This document shows, in pieces, positions 1-14,000 of a DNA stretch of 64,000 bases. The stretch covers positions 119,572,410 through 119,636,409 of the forward strand of contig CM063284.1 of the NCBI GenBank assembly GCA_032173965.1. Reading direction: 5' to 3'. The position numbers and the translations under genes are program-made. Origin of the DNA: Sitta carolinensis. Lineage: Eukaryota; Chordata; Aves; Passeriformes; Sittidae. The notes beneath the pieces are model-generated. The model saw nothing but the letters and a program-made list of their open reading frames with translations, did no database searches and was not told the DNA's origin. How positions within the stretch are numbered: position 1 is the stretch's first letter; each line of letters begins with the position of its first letter.

Positions 1-3000
1 TACAACTAATGCCATCTATTTTTAATAAATGTTGACATGGCACTATCTTCTATACAATTAACAAGCAGGTTAATTGTCCTTCTCTCATGTGAGGCAGTCC
101 CTGATCCCTTTCAGCTGCCAGTTTGCCATTACTAGAGGAGGTTGTAAATAAGAACTTTTCTGAGTGACTTAATAGAGGGATGTCTTGTGTTAAATGAAAA
201 GGTCTTCCCCATACTTCCTGATTGTGATGGTAGAGTAGGAATTCACCATTGCAAAATGAATTCCTAATATGCTGTCTATGGTGGAAAGGATGCAAAAAAT
301 AAGGCAAAGAAGAATTCACTTGAGTTATTTCCTTTCTCCATAAAGCATGCATTATGATTACATTCATTGTCATACCTTTGAGTCCACTTCCATTTCTGTG
401 ACCTTTAACTCTGCATGTAAGCTTTGGGGTTTTTTCAGCTAGTCTTCCTTATTAGTTTGCTGAGTTCCATTTAATGTCCCTGTTCAAGGAGATACTTTCC
501 TTGTTTATGTCTATAGTCAGATTGAAATCAAAGAAAAATCAGAATTTGACATGATAAATGGGCTCTGTCTTTCAGATGCACTTAGAACATACTTTTTTTG
601 TATGTGAAAGCATTAAGTTGTTAAGTGCACTGTGTCCCATGTTTTGAAGTAATCGCTCAGGCCTTGTGAACTGAATTCAATAAGCCATGATCTGATAAGA
701 TTACTTTTTATCAGGGACCCAGTATTAACATTATTTACCCTGATGGATGTGTTCCTTTGTTTTAATGTGTATATGCTGATTTATTGACACTGCGAATGAG
801 CAGAACTCAATGTTAAATAGAGATTATATAAGATATACAATGTCAATAGTAGTTTTTTGTCATAAGTATGTTTGAAGATTGTCAATCAAATTTCACTTAC
901 CCTTTTCCTGCGCAAGTGAGATTGTAACTGTATTTCATGACATGGCCTTTTTGTTCCATGTGAGCACAGCACTCGGCTAATCTGCTGTGATTTTAGGCTA
1001 CAGCACTGGAAAGTCACATCCTACTGAAATCTGGGTTTAGCAGATCTGATAGGTACCCCTTGTAGTGTGTCTTTAATATTTATATTAGAAACTCTTTGCC
1101 TTTGGATAGCTGAACCCAGCAAAGTGGAATCACATCAAATATGGAATGTGACATGCCTTCAGTAATAATTAAGGTGGGATCTCAGCTGGATTTACTGTTG
1201 CAATTCATAGTAGCTTCATCCTTTGGCTTCTTTCTCTATCACTCAGGAAAAATCCTTTTTGCAATTGTGCATTGCTAAAAAGCACACACAGATACATGCT
1301 GGGATGTGAATTTTTATACACATTTTAAAAACTGAAATTGAAATTAACATTTTAAAACATTTCCATGCTAAGGGTAATAGTATTTCAAAAAGCATCACCT
1401 TACTATCCTGTTCCGGTTAAGTATGAATGTGAAAATGCTGAATTAAATTCTCTTAGAGATGATGATTAGATTTTAATGTATTTTTTGTATCAATTTTAAA
1501 ATTTTTGACTGGTCAAATCAGCCGATATGATAAGTGCTGCTGGCTCAGGAGACACTATCTCATTCCAAGAGGATAACCATTAGCTGCTCTCTTATTCCAA
1601 GACGATAACCTCTTGATGAATTCCATGAGATTTAAAAAATTCTGGATAGTTCCTAGGTTTAGCCTGCCTCATTTTATAGCTCACTCATTGATCACAGTGT
1701 CCTTGGGGCATGCAGGATAACCCCAAACAAAACTAGACTGTATTTTTGTAACCTATCCAGAAGATGACACTTGCAATTAGTTTGCTATACACTTATGGTT
1801 ACATTAAATCAGCATTGTCATAATGACAAATCAGTCCATTCAAATGTCAAAATTCTAAAATATTTGTGACAAAAATGAGATCTGTTTTCAAATACATGTT
1901 TGTATTTGCAGTATAAACATAAAATATGAAGATGGCGGCAACCAGATTCACAGCAAGGCCTTTGTGCATTCCTACTTGTTTTTAAAGAGGCTACATACAC
2001 TATATAGATTGTACCATGCCTCACATTGTTAATGTTAAACTATTTAGTGATTTAGCCTTTTATTAAATAACAATGTTTGAATAATGGAAAATAGAGGTGG
2101 AAAAACTGTTATTCTTTAGATAAGCCTACATAGTTAGAGTTTGCTGCCTTTCTGTTATTGTTCATCTAGAAGATATGAAAAATAGCTATATTGTGAATCA
2201 CTCTACGGAATACTTTAGAATACCATGTTATTGAATTCCTCATGATACCTGGCAGGATTACAACACTACTTCTTTTACTATCCACTATCAGTAAAATCCC
2301 ACAGAGATTATAGTAGACTTTTAATGACCTTTGTTTATAAAACGTCAAAACTGTATCGATACTAACTTGACAGCTGATTAAAAAAGGTTTGTCTCAAGTT
2401 TGATGCGGACATTGGTTAAATAGACTCCTCAAGCACCCTCCTTCATACTTATACTGTATCATGAAATAGCAAAGTTTAATAGTTCAGATACTTTTCCTGT
2501 ATGGAACACAGGCATTTTATCAAAACTAGAACAATAGAAACACAAACCAGCATTGAAACTGCTATTTCTCAATTTTGACATGAATACTAGCATTTGCCAA
2601 GTGAAATTGTAGTGATCACAGCAAAATTATTGCCCTTATTCAAGCTATGCTAATATCAAGTTTCATCTTTTGTCTTTTAAATCTGTACAGTAATATTCCT
2701 ACATCCACTGAGAGCAATAAGAGATCTGGATGTGGGATCAAACTTTATATAAGAAGATTTTTATGTACTGTTTCCCACAACCTCATGGTTTAGAGAAACC
2801 CACTCGGTCTTCTGTTTTGGTTGTCATTTTTTTCATTCCCGTCTTTTCAGGCAAAATGGAATAAAGACTGCTAGGTGAGTTTCTGACTATCCATGGACAC
2901 TGAAGCAAAGAAATGCAGAGAATGCATGATTCCTTTAATGGAGATGTCACTTATATGCATGTCTAGATTACCTCAGAACTAACAAAGTTAGTCTCATTTT

Positions 3001-3430
3001 CATGTCCAAAACATACTGAGTTAATCAAACAGACCCCACTCTATTGACTCTGTGCATAAATCTCAAATTTTAACAGCTCTAGTTGTCAACTAACCCTAAA
3101 TGTCCTGAATCTTTTCAAGCAGAAAACCAATTAATAGATTTTAGCACTGATAAGTTCTAAATACAGCAAGATCCTCAGAAGAAAAGCATCTATCCTGTCT
3201 TTTAAAAGGCTGCAAATTCAGAAATTTTACTAGTCCTCACTGAGCACAAATCTTGGCCTTAAAAGAGGGAGAGAAATCTTCACTCTGTAGTGCACCCTGG
3301 TGTTTAGGGTCCTGTCCACAAAGAGCCAGCGGCATGGATTTGCTCTTCTGGAATCAGAACAAGGATTTGCATATAATTTTCCAAAATCTTGAGGGCTCTA
3401 GGCAGCAAGATACAGAACCCAGAACCTCTC
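1..3430. other. Non-coding AT-rich sequence, no gene seen
   Basis: This stretch has no recognisable exon, RNA gene or mobile element. The ORFs it contains (107 codons or fewer, on both strands) have no recognisable domain and no convincing splice-site framing. The only internal structure I see is a short imperfect direct repeat near 1.6 kb, listed separately. It reads as intergenic or intronic DNA. Confidence 0.75.
1562..1610. repeat. Short imperfect direct repeat, two copies
   Basis: The 17-mer ATTCCAAGAGGATAACC at 1562-1578 recurs at 1594-1610 with one substitution (ATTCCAAGACGATAACC). The copies start 32 bases apart, which suggests a local duplication of about 32 bp. No function is implied. 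Confidence 0.7.
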
Positions 3431-3565
3431 TTTTTTTTTTTTTTTTTTTCCTGGGTTTTTTTTTTTGGTTTTTTGTTTGTTTGGTTTTTTGGGGTTTTTG
3501 GTTTTTGGTTTTTTTTTGTTTGTTTGTTTCTTTGCTTGTGGTTTGTTTTCTTTTGTTTTGCTCCA
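3431..3565. repeat. T-rich and G/T-rich low-complexity tract
   Basis: The tract opens with 19 consecutive T (3431-3449) and continues as T runs broken by G pairs and a G triplet or quartet, followed by TTTG-type repeats. The + strand here has almost no A. ORFs across it encode only F/L/W/V-rich low-complexity peptide and are artefacts of the composition. The several GG runs separated by five or six T could in principle pair as weak two-layer G-quadruplexes, which is inference. Confidence 0.85.
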
Positions 3566-4384
3566 GGCTTTTGAATACTGAAATGTGGAACTGCTCTACC
3601 AGAAAAAAGAGCCAGTCAGAATAGTTAGTACTCTAGTTGTGATAGCACATGCTTGAATGAGTTCATGCCCTCTCACTTTTGCATCTGACCTTTTGGAAAA
3701 GACTGTGCATATGCAAGAAGATTTTGTAAATATTTCCAACAATCCAACAATTTCCAACAAGAGTTCTCACTAGAAGATCTTGGCCCTTTTTCTTTCTCTG
3801 TGCCTCCATGAAGGAGCTGATAAAGTTTCTAAAATTTGTTTAGAACATTTTGTTTTCTGTTTAAAAATCAGAAGCTAGCCCTGGTAGAAAAAATAGATAT
3901 TTAAATGGTCATCTTTCTGCTTTATTCTGTACCACTAACCTCCCACCATGTGTTTTCACTGAGCAAGAAAAATCTTTGATAGTGCCTAGACAATGCAAAC
4001 TTGAGAAATTATTAGTGTAGACATTTCTAAATGACATTTCTATATCACCATATTTTCCTTATCAGTCAAGACTGCTGATAATCATTTGGTGATGCAATCA
4101 ATCATTTAGATTTCTTCATCATGCATTAATTTAAGGAAGTGCTGTGGTGAGCCATTTAATCCACTGTAAAGCAAATCACTACAATAACGACAGAATAACT
4201 GTGAGGTGTTCTTTGGAAAGGCAATTTAGCTCTTCTGGTAAGGACTACATAGCTATTATTTATCCAAGTGCAGTATTGTATATCCTGTCTGTGTATCCTC
4301 CATCTAGAAAATGATGCAGAAAGCTACCAAAAAAGAGTTAGGAAAAATGCAATAAGCTTGGCTCTCCACTCAGTACTGGACTGG
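3566..4384. other. Non-coding sequence before the CR1 fragment
   Basis: I see no gene, RNA or identifiable repeat between the G/T-rich tract and the CR1 fragment. The base composition is ordinary for the window. Part of the right end could be highly diverged upstream CR1 sequence, but I cannot align it by eye. Confidence 0.65.
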
Positions 4385-5030
4385 AAAGACTGGCATGGAC
4401 TGGGAGAGGAAATGATTGAGAGCAGCCTGGGGGTTCTGGTGGATGAAAAGTTGGACACGAGCTAACAATGTGGGCTTGTTAGAAAGTGAACTGCATCCTG
4501 GGCTGCATCAAAAGAGGAGTGGCCAGCGGATTGAGGAAGGTGATTCTGCCCCTCTACTCTGCCCTCCTGAGACCCCACCTGGAGTTCTGTCCAGGCCTCA
4601 AATCCTCAGCAGAAGAAAGATATGCATCTTTTGGAATAGTTCCAGATGTGGGCCACAAGGATGACCAAAGGGCTTGAGCACCTGTCCTATGAAGACAGGC
4701 TAAGAGAATTGGAATTGTTCAGTCTGAAGAAGAGAACTGTCCTGGGACACCTCATTGTGGCCTTCCAGTATAATTCCACGCTTTATAAAGGGTGTTTATT
4801 AAAATAAGAAAGGTGATATTTTATGAGGACATGTAATGGTAGGGTAAGGGGAAAGGGTTTTAAACTAAAAGAGGATAAATTTATATTCTATGCTAGGAAG
4901 AAATTCTTCACTGTGAGAGTGGTGAGGCACTGGAACAGGTTGCCCAAAGAAGTTTTAGATGCCCCATACCTGGCTGCGCTCAAGGCAAGGATGCATGGGG
5001 CTTTGGGCAACCTAGTGTAGTTAGGGAAGA
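4385..5030 (+). mobile_element. CR1-type LINE fragment, C-terminal end of ORF2, degenerate
   Basis: CR1 is the dominant non-LTR retrotransposon of birds, and its ORF2 encodes an endonuclease and reverse transcriptase. Here only the C-terminal part of ORF2 is left. Recognisable conceptual peptides are ESSLGVLVDEKLD (about 4420-4460), [15 protein letters not shown] (about 4540-4590), SYEDRLRELELFSL-like sequence (about 4685-4730), and KKFFTVRVVRHWNRLPKE followed by GALGNLV up to the stop near 5020. These lie in different frames with stops between them: the first block is in one frame, 4486-4677 in another, and the sequence from about 4676 onward is back in the first with further indels. The copy is therefore dead and truncated at the 5' end. 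The short terminal repeat typical of CR1 3' ends is not visible, so the 3' edge is uncertain. The family call is from memory of CR1 consensus sequence. Confidence 0.92.
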
Positions 5031-8000
5031 TTAGAAAGAGATGGTCATGCCTTCCAGTCCAGGACAATGTTTGATTTGCTTGTAAAGAGCTGTTTCAAAC
5101 CATCAAGATAATCAGCTCGAAAGCAGCTTTTGGAAGGGCTTACTAATGCCATCCTGAAGAGTTGAACAGGTGTCTTTCTTATTTTTTTTGTTTCTTTTCT
5201 TTAGTTTGGTTTGCTCTGTTTTTTTTAATTAAATTAGCCATTTGGTGCCAGTTGGTCCTGCTTGCACTTGCTCCATACTATATTGTGTTTATTAAATAAC
5301 CATTGAATTACTGATTACAATCAGTGATTGTCTCTAAGTCTGGCAAAGAACCTATGGCTGAACTTCAGACACAGCAGAGGTTAAGTGTGTCTGTTCATTT
5401 TATAACTTAATCACAGGCCACTGGCTTTGTAGACATGCAGGGTTTGTTTGATGAGCAGGCCCAGTAGTTGCCAGTGCTGTGAAGGTTGAGTTTTGCTGAA
5501 AACATCCTGGTTATCGCACATGGGTAGGTCAGAGGTCTTGTTACCAGGATGGATATTTGTCTGGGTTCCATGTCCTGAACTCCCTGTTGTATCAGTTTCA
5601 AGGGCAGACCTTTATTTTGCTATCACACAGGAATAAAAGATATTTCTTTGGATTATTCAATAATGATCAATTTCTTTATGCAGTGAGGCAGTTTCTTGTG
5701 AATATATGGTTGCTGCAAGCCTGGTATTGTAGTCCCAGTAGTTGCAGAATAGATTTTCCTTCTTTCCACCCACTTCCTGATAAAGAATTACCAAAGAAAA
5801 ATCCCACTATGTCTTCTGTTTAAAATTCATTGCCAAGACCAGGTAATCCAAAAAGGGGAAATCAGTGGAGTTATCTTAATTTGTGCTCCTACATAAACAG
5901 ACAGTGCTTTCATAAACAGGAAGGACTAAGCATCATTAGGAAGCACGTTTGGCCTAAGTGCATTTTCTGGAAATATTTATGCTCTGTTCCTTGTTTATTT
6001 GATAGTCAGCCTACATAGCTGGGAGGGAAGTGGTCTTGGGTCCTTTGCTTCATTACAGGCTGCAGGCTGATCTGTTACAACCCTAGATTTGTTCCTTGGA
6101 CCTATTCAAAGATTTCTGGGGGAAAAGTTATCTCCAGCTGTGTGATGGCTGATTCCCTTACTTCTTACATGCCTCTAAGACATTCATTCAGTTTCAGGGG
6201 AATTCCATGCTATGCAACAATTTAGATGACTTTTATGGATTATTTATTGCATTTAGCATTGTGTATATGGGGAGCCTGTCAAAAATCAAATCTCCCAGAA
6301 AGGGGATGTTAATGGGGCTATTTGCTTTGATGCAACTCTATTACATATTGGATATAACTGAGCTAATAAAATTACCCTTTTATAACAATTAGATACCTCA
6401 AATCTAATTTTCTGCTTTTAGAGCAATATCCTTTGATTTAGTAATGTGCTGGGAAGGGCTTTAGTCATTGTAGATCTATGAAAAGACTTATATCTGGTGG
6501 TGACACTATGAGTGTAAACTTCTAAAAGATATCTTTGATAGTGAAGACATTTACATTTAAAAGCAGTTTTTCTAAAAAATTGAGCTATACTCAGGTAGAA
6601 AAGGCATTCAGCTGTTGTATTTTAAATTTCTTTCAACTCAATGTCCTCCAAAGCATCTTCCAGTTATGATGGACTGCTCCAGTGTTTACAAGTTTCAACG
6701 TTTGCTTATTTTTCCTATATAATGCTGGAACCAAGTTCATTTCTACTTGTGACTCAAAGCTGTATGCATCATAGCAGTACAACTCCTTCAAACATTTCAT
6801 GTATGGCAGTGACTTTGGAATTTGTAATCTTTTTATATAATTTTGTAAGTGGTGAACAGTACTTACTGGTTTATTCTGAGTTTTGTTTTTCCTTTTCTAT
6901 CCTGTACTCTGTCTTCTTTGCCACACTTTCTAAATGTTTTCTTACATCTCTCCTGAGTTAGTCTGTGGTTTAGCATCATGAAGACTTTTGTGCACGATAA
7001 AGACGCATTTATAAACTAAAACTAAATAAGACCTTGAACAAAATGTCAGGGTCTTGCAAAATACCTGCCCTAGCCATCAAGGCAAACATCCTTTTGACTG
7101 CAAAGCCCAAACCTCAGAAATTACTTTTTCCCTCCCCATTTCCTTTGCCCCATTTCCTCTTCCCTTCTTAGTGCCTTTTATTAGGAAAAGAGCCTTTATT
7201 TTTCTAAAAACCAGAAGACTCCAGTCCCGTTCTATTTGGCCAGTTGTTGTCCATTACTCTGAAACATGCTAATAGGGAGAGCATCTGTCTCCCAGACTCA
7301 GGACCCAGGTCAGGAGGAGACCAAAAAGCAGTTGTGAAGTTTGCTTGCTCCTCACAATGAAGCCTGGACCAGGAAGTGTCCACTCAAAAGAGAGGTGTAA
7401 ATAACAGCAAGCTGGGTGCTCTGGCAGCAGTTATTTAGGATATGTTACTATGGAGCATTTGCAGCTACTAACTGGATCTTGGCCTTGGTCTGTCACTATA
7501 TATTACTGTCATTATTTGCATTCACAGGAGCTTAAACATCTCCAAGCAAAATGAGTAAAATAACATCTCATCGTTTTTAAACTGGTTTACAATTTTAATT
7601 TTAAGAGGACAATAGTTACTGCAGGTTTTTTGGAGTCTGCGGTCGTGATGATACCGGTTTTTAGAGGAAAATTTTCTTGGGCTAGTAGAGAGGCTTTGGA
7701 GATCATTTTATTTTTGTCGAGTCCCTGCCCTTTGAGTTGTTTAATGGAGGTGAACACATAAGCAGGAGGTATTGGTTAACCCTTTGTCAGCTTTTTCAGT
7801 TCCCAGCTAATTTAGAATCTGAATGCTAGCCCCAACTCCATTAACACTGAAATCATCAAATGTGTGTTATTTTGGACCAACTTAATTTACATTAGTTCTG
7901 TTATCTAGTCTCCTTGAAGCTCATTAAATTCAGCCATATAATAGATAAAGTAATAATGTTTGCACAGTTTGTGTCTTATTACAATTGATTATGTATTTGG

Positions 8001-11000
8001 ACAATCAGTACTGTACGACCAGTCCCAAGAGAGGAGTATAATTCAGCAGTTCTTCTGAATACCCTATGAACAAAAACATGCCCACATGCATTCTCCACCT
8101 ATACCCTGTCCACATGCCAGCACTGAAGGAATCAAAATTTGCTGCAGCTTTGCTGCATTTTTGTGCTTTTTTTGGACTCTGAGATGAACAGCCTGAAAAG
8201 TGGAATATTTTGTTATTTTTCTGAGCTTTCTCAGGATATAATTTGGATCAATCACCTCTTTGTTTTTCATTGAAATTTGATTTCAAACCTCTATTTTTCC
8301 ATTACAGTGCTGAGCTGGCTTTTTGCTTTCACTAAGAAGGATTGGAATAACCTCATATTGTCTCTCTGAACGTGACAGTTGACATCCTGAAATTATATAT
8401 TTATAAATGTTAAACCACAATTAAAACACACTATGTTGCACTTTAAAAGCTGATCTCATCATCTTCAGTTTAGCTCATTTTTCTCTTCCTTCACCCATGC
8501 CCCCATTCCAATGGTGGATTGAAACCAGGCTTTCTGGCTGCAGCCTTTGAAATCTGAATTTCATCAGTGATAGAGCACTGGAATGTCTGATTTGAAGCAG
8601 AAAAGATTTATTGCAATCAATGTTAGCATGCTCAAAGTCACGCCATCCTGTTTTAAAAGTTAGCCATGGCCTCTCTCTTCCCTCCAACCTCTCCACCTGA
8701 CTTACACCTTATTACAGAACAGTGTTCTTGCACTCCCATCTCAGACAAGGGTGGGGTTTTCTATGTTTCATTCAAATATGTAATAATTATGATCAAAACA
8801 TATTTCACAAAGTGAAATTAATCACATTTTTAGTGTTGGCCCATGAACAATAAACAATTTCTTGTAGGTGGTCGTATTGGAGATCAGTGAAAGTTCAGAA
8901 CTTAATTTGTCTTTAGTGCATTTTTGGGGGTAGTAAATGATTTCATACAGACTTTCTGGCTCTATGTGAGCTTTCCTTTTGGCACAAGTTTACTTAAAAA
9001 AATGTAGAACAGACAGTAGCTGCATTTCATAAACCATTCTATTATTTCAAGTTGATTTTTAATACTATATCTAAGTTGACAGAAAGAAAAATCTTTACAA
9101 GTGTGTTAGATCAATTATCTGTGGTGTTTTTAATTTATAAGGGAGATTGTGATTTTCTACTAAGCACATAATCATATTAGCAATTGGCAACTAAAACCCA
9201 CATGTTCCTATAAACTGTACATGGAGTAAATAAAAAGTACAATCAGGAAGAAAGCTTGTGGGAGTTTTCTTGTTCTTTCTGTAACATTATATAAATACAG
9301 GTAAAATTTAGACAACTGGGAGCAGTTTGTTTAGGCAGATATCTGTTCATGATATGAGTCATGAGTCTACCTGGTTTTGCTCTCACAAGGATTCTTATGA
9401 TATTCTCGTGTTGTAGAGACGAAATTAGGCTCCTTTCCTGAAATATGGGAAAGATTCCACAAAATGTCTGTTGTTCAGAATTGATACAGGAAGTAAATCA
9501 ATTTACTGAGTAATAGATCTCTCCAGAAGGTGCCAAAAAAGCTATGAATTATTTGAGGAATATGACCTTGCTGTCCTCTTATTGTCTCAGAGGATGACAA
9601 AAGGAGAGAGAGTTAATTTCATGTACTGCCCTCATGTAGATATTTATCATCCACACTGATACAGTCTTAAATTTTTTTTAAACACCTCCAAGATGAGTTT
9701 CTAGTGCTGGCCAAACATTCCAGATTGGTTCCAACAAAAGGGAAAACTTTTAAAAGTTTGTGAAAAAATATGCATGACAGATGCGAGGGAACATGGTAGG
9801 TACTTCACAGAGTAAGGACGTGACAGGACAGAAAAATACAGGGCACACTGGAGCACAAAGTAGAGCAACTTTTTTTTTAAAATATTGTCTTTTTTGATGT
9901 CTCTTCAGAAATATTTTTGGGTAGGAAAATCAATAAGATGGGTCCAGCACAGCTCTTGGTGTGGCTGGATTTACTGTTAGTACAGTGAAGTCCCGGAAAT
10001 TCCAGATGTTTTCAGGATATGCTCACAAACCAAATAGAAATGCGGTTATAGTCCATGTGGGTAGCCCAGGATGTCAGGGTTATTATAATTAAGCTTTGCC
10101 AAGATTTTTCACAAAGTATCCTGAAGGCTAGATTAAAGACAGGAATACGGATGATGTTTCTACAGCAGTGTGTGTCCACCTTTACAAGAACTTCTGCTAT
10201 GAACAGACCTTTGCCACTGAATTCTTACGCCTGTTTTCTTTATCTTAGTAGAAGCCCTGGTTTTTGGAGGAGTTCTGAGAATCTTGCCTTGTGCAGAAGT
10301 GGCAGTCCTGCCACTTCGTGTCCCAGAGACCGTGTAAAATGAAAGGGTGGAGCCACAGATTTGTACTGGTAGACTTTGGAACTAGAGGAGTGCACAGACT
10401 TAACATTTCTCCTCACAACATTGCAGCCATGAAGGTTAGGAGCAGAGTCTTTAATTGACTATTTGGTACTTTAAATACATGCAGAGCTGAAACCAAGCTA
10501 AGCTTGAGAACTAAGAGCCTAATCAGCTCCTATCAGTTTGCAAATTTTCTGTTTAATTTGCATGTAATACAGTTTTCACACTGCTGACACCGGAGGAAGT
10601 TTGCATATGCTGACACACTTACCTGTTGATACTCTATTTGATTCTCAGATTCATGAGTGAATTTTCACACTCTTTTCTGAATGTTTTGCACTTTAGTGTA
10701 TGAGCAATCTGCTATGGCAATATCCACAGAATTAAAGGGTAGAACACTTTTGTGAAGATTTTAAATTGCATTCAGAAATCAAGTTAGGAGATCATTAGAT
10801 GACCGCTCTTGCGTAATAAAATTGCATCCCTTTTGTGAAGACACTGCTGTAATTGTTTTGCTAGTTTTGATCTAATGTTTGTAGTGAAATGCTCAAGACT
10901 GAACTACTGGTTACCAAGCTTTACTTATTTTATCTGAACGTTAACTGTGTTTTAACAGAATGGGGGTGCACTTCTGTAAGAGCTAATGCCACTACAAGTT

Positions 11001-14000
11001 CACAACATGAAATTATTTCTGTTTATTTTACTTTTAATTGATTTTAATGATGCAATTTGTGCTATTGCCTTTTGGTCTGTGTTTGCTAACCTCAGTGCAG
11101 TGCCTTCTGCTGCTTTAAATCACAGTGGCTTTAATAGTATGTGCAATTCAAAACCATGTTTGGATGGATCTTAGTTGTTTTTAACTGTTATAGCTGTAAA
11201 GTATACCTACTTAGGTCAGAGGAGAAAGTCTGTTTAATCTGTTTCAAGTGGTTAATCTCAAAACACCACCTCTAGGATCCTCTTTTTAGTTTTTCCATCT
11301 CCTCCCACTTTTTGTGGATAAAGTCTATTGATTCCCATGGTGGGCAAAACTTCCTCCTTGCACCACTTATAAATGTGGGACCACTTAAAGTCCCCTTTGG
11401 GTTTTTCTGTGTCTGATCTTTGTCTTGGCTAAGCCAGCCTAGCTGCCAGCCTCAGTGGCCATCATCTGATGTCTTTTACATGCTTTTATGCATTCATGGG
11501 AAAACTCCAGCCAAGCTTCCATCTATTCTAGTTAAATCCCTGTTATTCTGCTGCAGTGCTCTTTACTAAGCAAGACATCAGTCGAAAATTGCCTTTTCAT
11601 CTAAACTCATCAGCTAGACAAGGTTCCAATTCATATTTATGGTCAATCTCAGTTTATTCTTGCTGAGGAGCTGTCTTACCTTATTTTGCTAGCTGAAGTA
11701 GCCCACTGTACCCCTTACTGATTGACATTTATTGGGACAGCAGAAGGGAAGCTGACTGGGTGGTACTTGCACAGCCTGACCCACTGGAAGGTACTAATGA
11801 GTGGCTGGGTCACAAGGAAGGCCTGCAGGTCTCTCCAGGGAAAAAGTCTGGGACTATGTGCCAAGTTTGCTACAATAAGGAACCTTAGCCTTGTTTGAAA
11901 TACTTACATGCTTCTCTAATAGAGAAATACTACAAATAATAACACCTTCAACTTAGCTCTCATACTCCTCTAAGCTTTTTTGTTTGTTAACACAGGCAGG
12001 ATTTGATGAGTGCTTTTTTCCACCTTTTTTTTTGCTGTGAAAGTTATTCCGCAAAGGTTAATAAATGGATATTGCATATTTCTGAAATACTATCTAGTCA
12101 AGTAACAGAAATTCTTAATTATTTATGAAGGGACTAACTGGCAAAATGAAAGGCAAAGACTGTGACTGAGGTAGTTGTGTATATAAAGTACAAAACTGCT
12201 TGGATCATTCCATGAAGACAAAAACGTGCACAGCTCAGCTCACTTACCTCTGACACACAAGCCCAGGTGGACTTATTCTCCCAGTATGTGTGCCTCTTAT
12301 TAATGCTATTAAAAATTATTGCTCCAAACAAGATGAAAATATGCCCTTAAGCTAACAGCTCAACATTTATTTCCAATCTTACATTTGTTTTTTTGGAAAT
12401 ATAGAAGAGAAATATCCCTCATTTCCCAGGTGGAGTAAAGGGGAACAATATAAACTTTGTATTTTAGTGTGAAAAATGTAAACACAGATGAAATGTACTT
12501 CAGAACTCATTTTGCCAAAGCTTTTCTTGGATGATTTCCATCAACACAGTTATTGTAATTATTTTCCAAATGTTACCCATGTGATTCTCATTTGCTGCAT
12601 GTTTAACTCTCTACCTTAAATGAGGGCACTCAGGTATGACTAAAGATGGCAGACATCTAAAGATTTGTAGGTTCAGCCTGCATAATGGCCCCACAGTGGT
12701 CACATAGTGCTCATGTGCTTTTATTGAAATACAACAAGAACTGGTTAAAATTCTATGTATGGATTCAGTCTTGTGCCTTTTGAAGTTAAAAAGCAGCTGT
12801 TATCCATGGCATGATACTTGAAGTATAAAATTAATATTTAAAATTAATTATTTTTAATTTTTTTCTGCTATTTGACATGTGAAAGCCTAAGGTTTCCCAT
12901 CAAAAGTAGCTAAACTAAGTAATTAAAAGTCAAAGCAATTGCAGTAAAATTAAGGCTACTACTGAATTACATTATTCTCATAATTTACTTCTCTTATTCC
13001 TTCTCCTCTAGACACCAGCCACAGAAAAGCATTGTTTCTCAAATGCAGGTTAAGAGTCAAAACTTGTCAGCTTAGACACTAGTTAATCAGCCAACAATAA
13101 AAATTTTGAAGTTAAGGTTCCTTTCACTTGTGTTTGTTCTATGGCTAAGTCACTTCAACGGATTTAAATTTCCAGCAGTAAAATGCAGACTCTGTCCATC
13201 AAAATTTTTCATCCTACATGAATGTGGCCTTTCTCCTCCTCTTTCACTTCTCTTAATTTAGAAAGGTCTGGTTGGATCGCAATGGTGTTGACAGATTATC
13301 TGGGAGTTGGGGAAGCTGCAATGCTAGCACCAAGGTGACTTTCTTGCAATCCTGAAAGAACATTTAAAAACCCTAGAAAAAATCCAAACCCAGAAAAATG
13401 TTAAATGCAAATCAACAGTCTCAATTTCAGGCTAAATCTCAAGATAGAGGGCTATTTCCTCATGCAATAATTGAACATTCTGGCATACTGATGGAGGTCA
13501 TGTAATTCCCTGAAAAATGTTCTGTACAGCATTTTTTTGTTTAATGAACCTTGAATTGGTGTCAGAATATCTTTTTAGTTTTATGTAATACGGCATAATG
13601 CTCCATTTACTGAAGCAGAGGGTAGAAAACAGAAAAGCCAATGGAGCATGACTATCAAAAAGAGACTGCTTCCATAACTATCCCTACATCTCTTCCAGTG
13701 CAAGAGACAGAGGGCAGCCTTGCATTTCTTTTTTTTTTAGTCCTCCTTGGCTTTGCTTTATGTTTTGATTCCAAATGTTACGAGACACAAGATAAGTTAT
13801 TCAAAACTATTTATTAGCTTGTTAAACTGAAATGTCTTTGCTCCTTGGCCAGGTTTTATAGGAACCCACAAAACATTGAAGTACCTCACAGGCAGTGCCC
13901 CACCTTCACAGATGACATCAGTGCAACAGGACTTGATTTTTCAATATTTCTTTAAAAATATATTTCTAACAAGTACACATTCTTACATGTATTTTATTTC

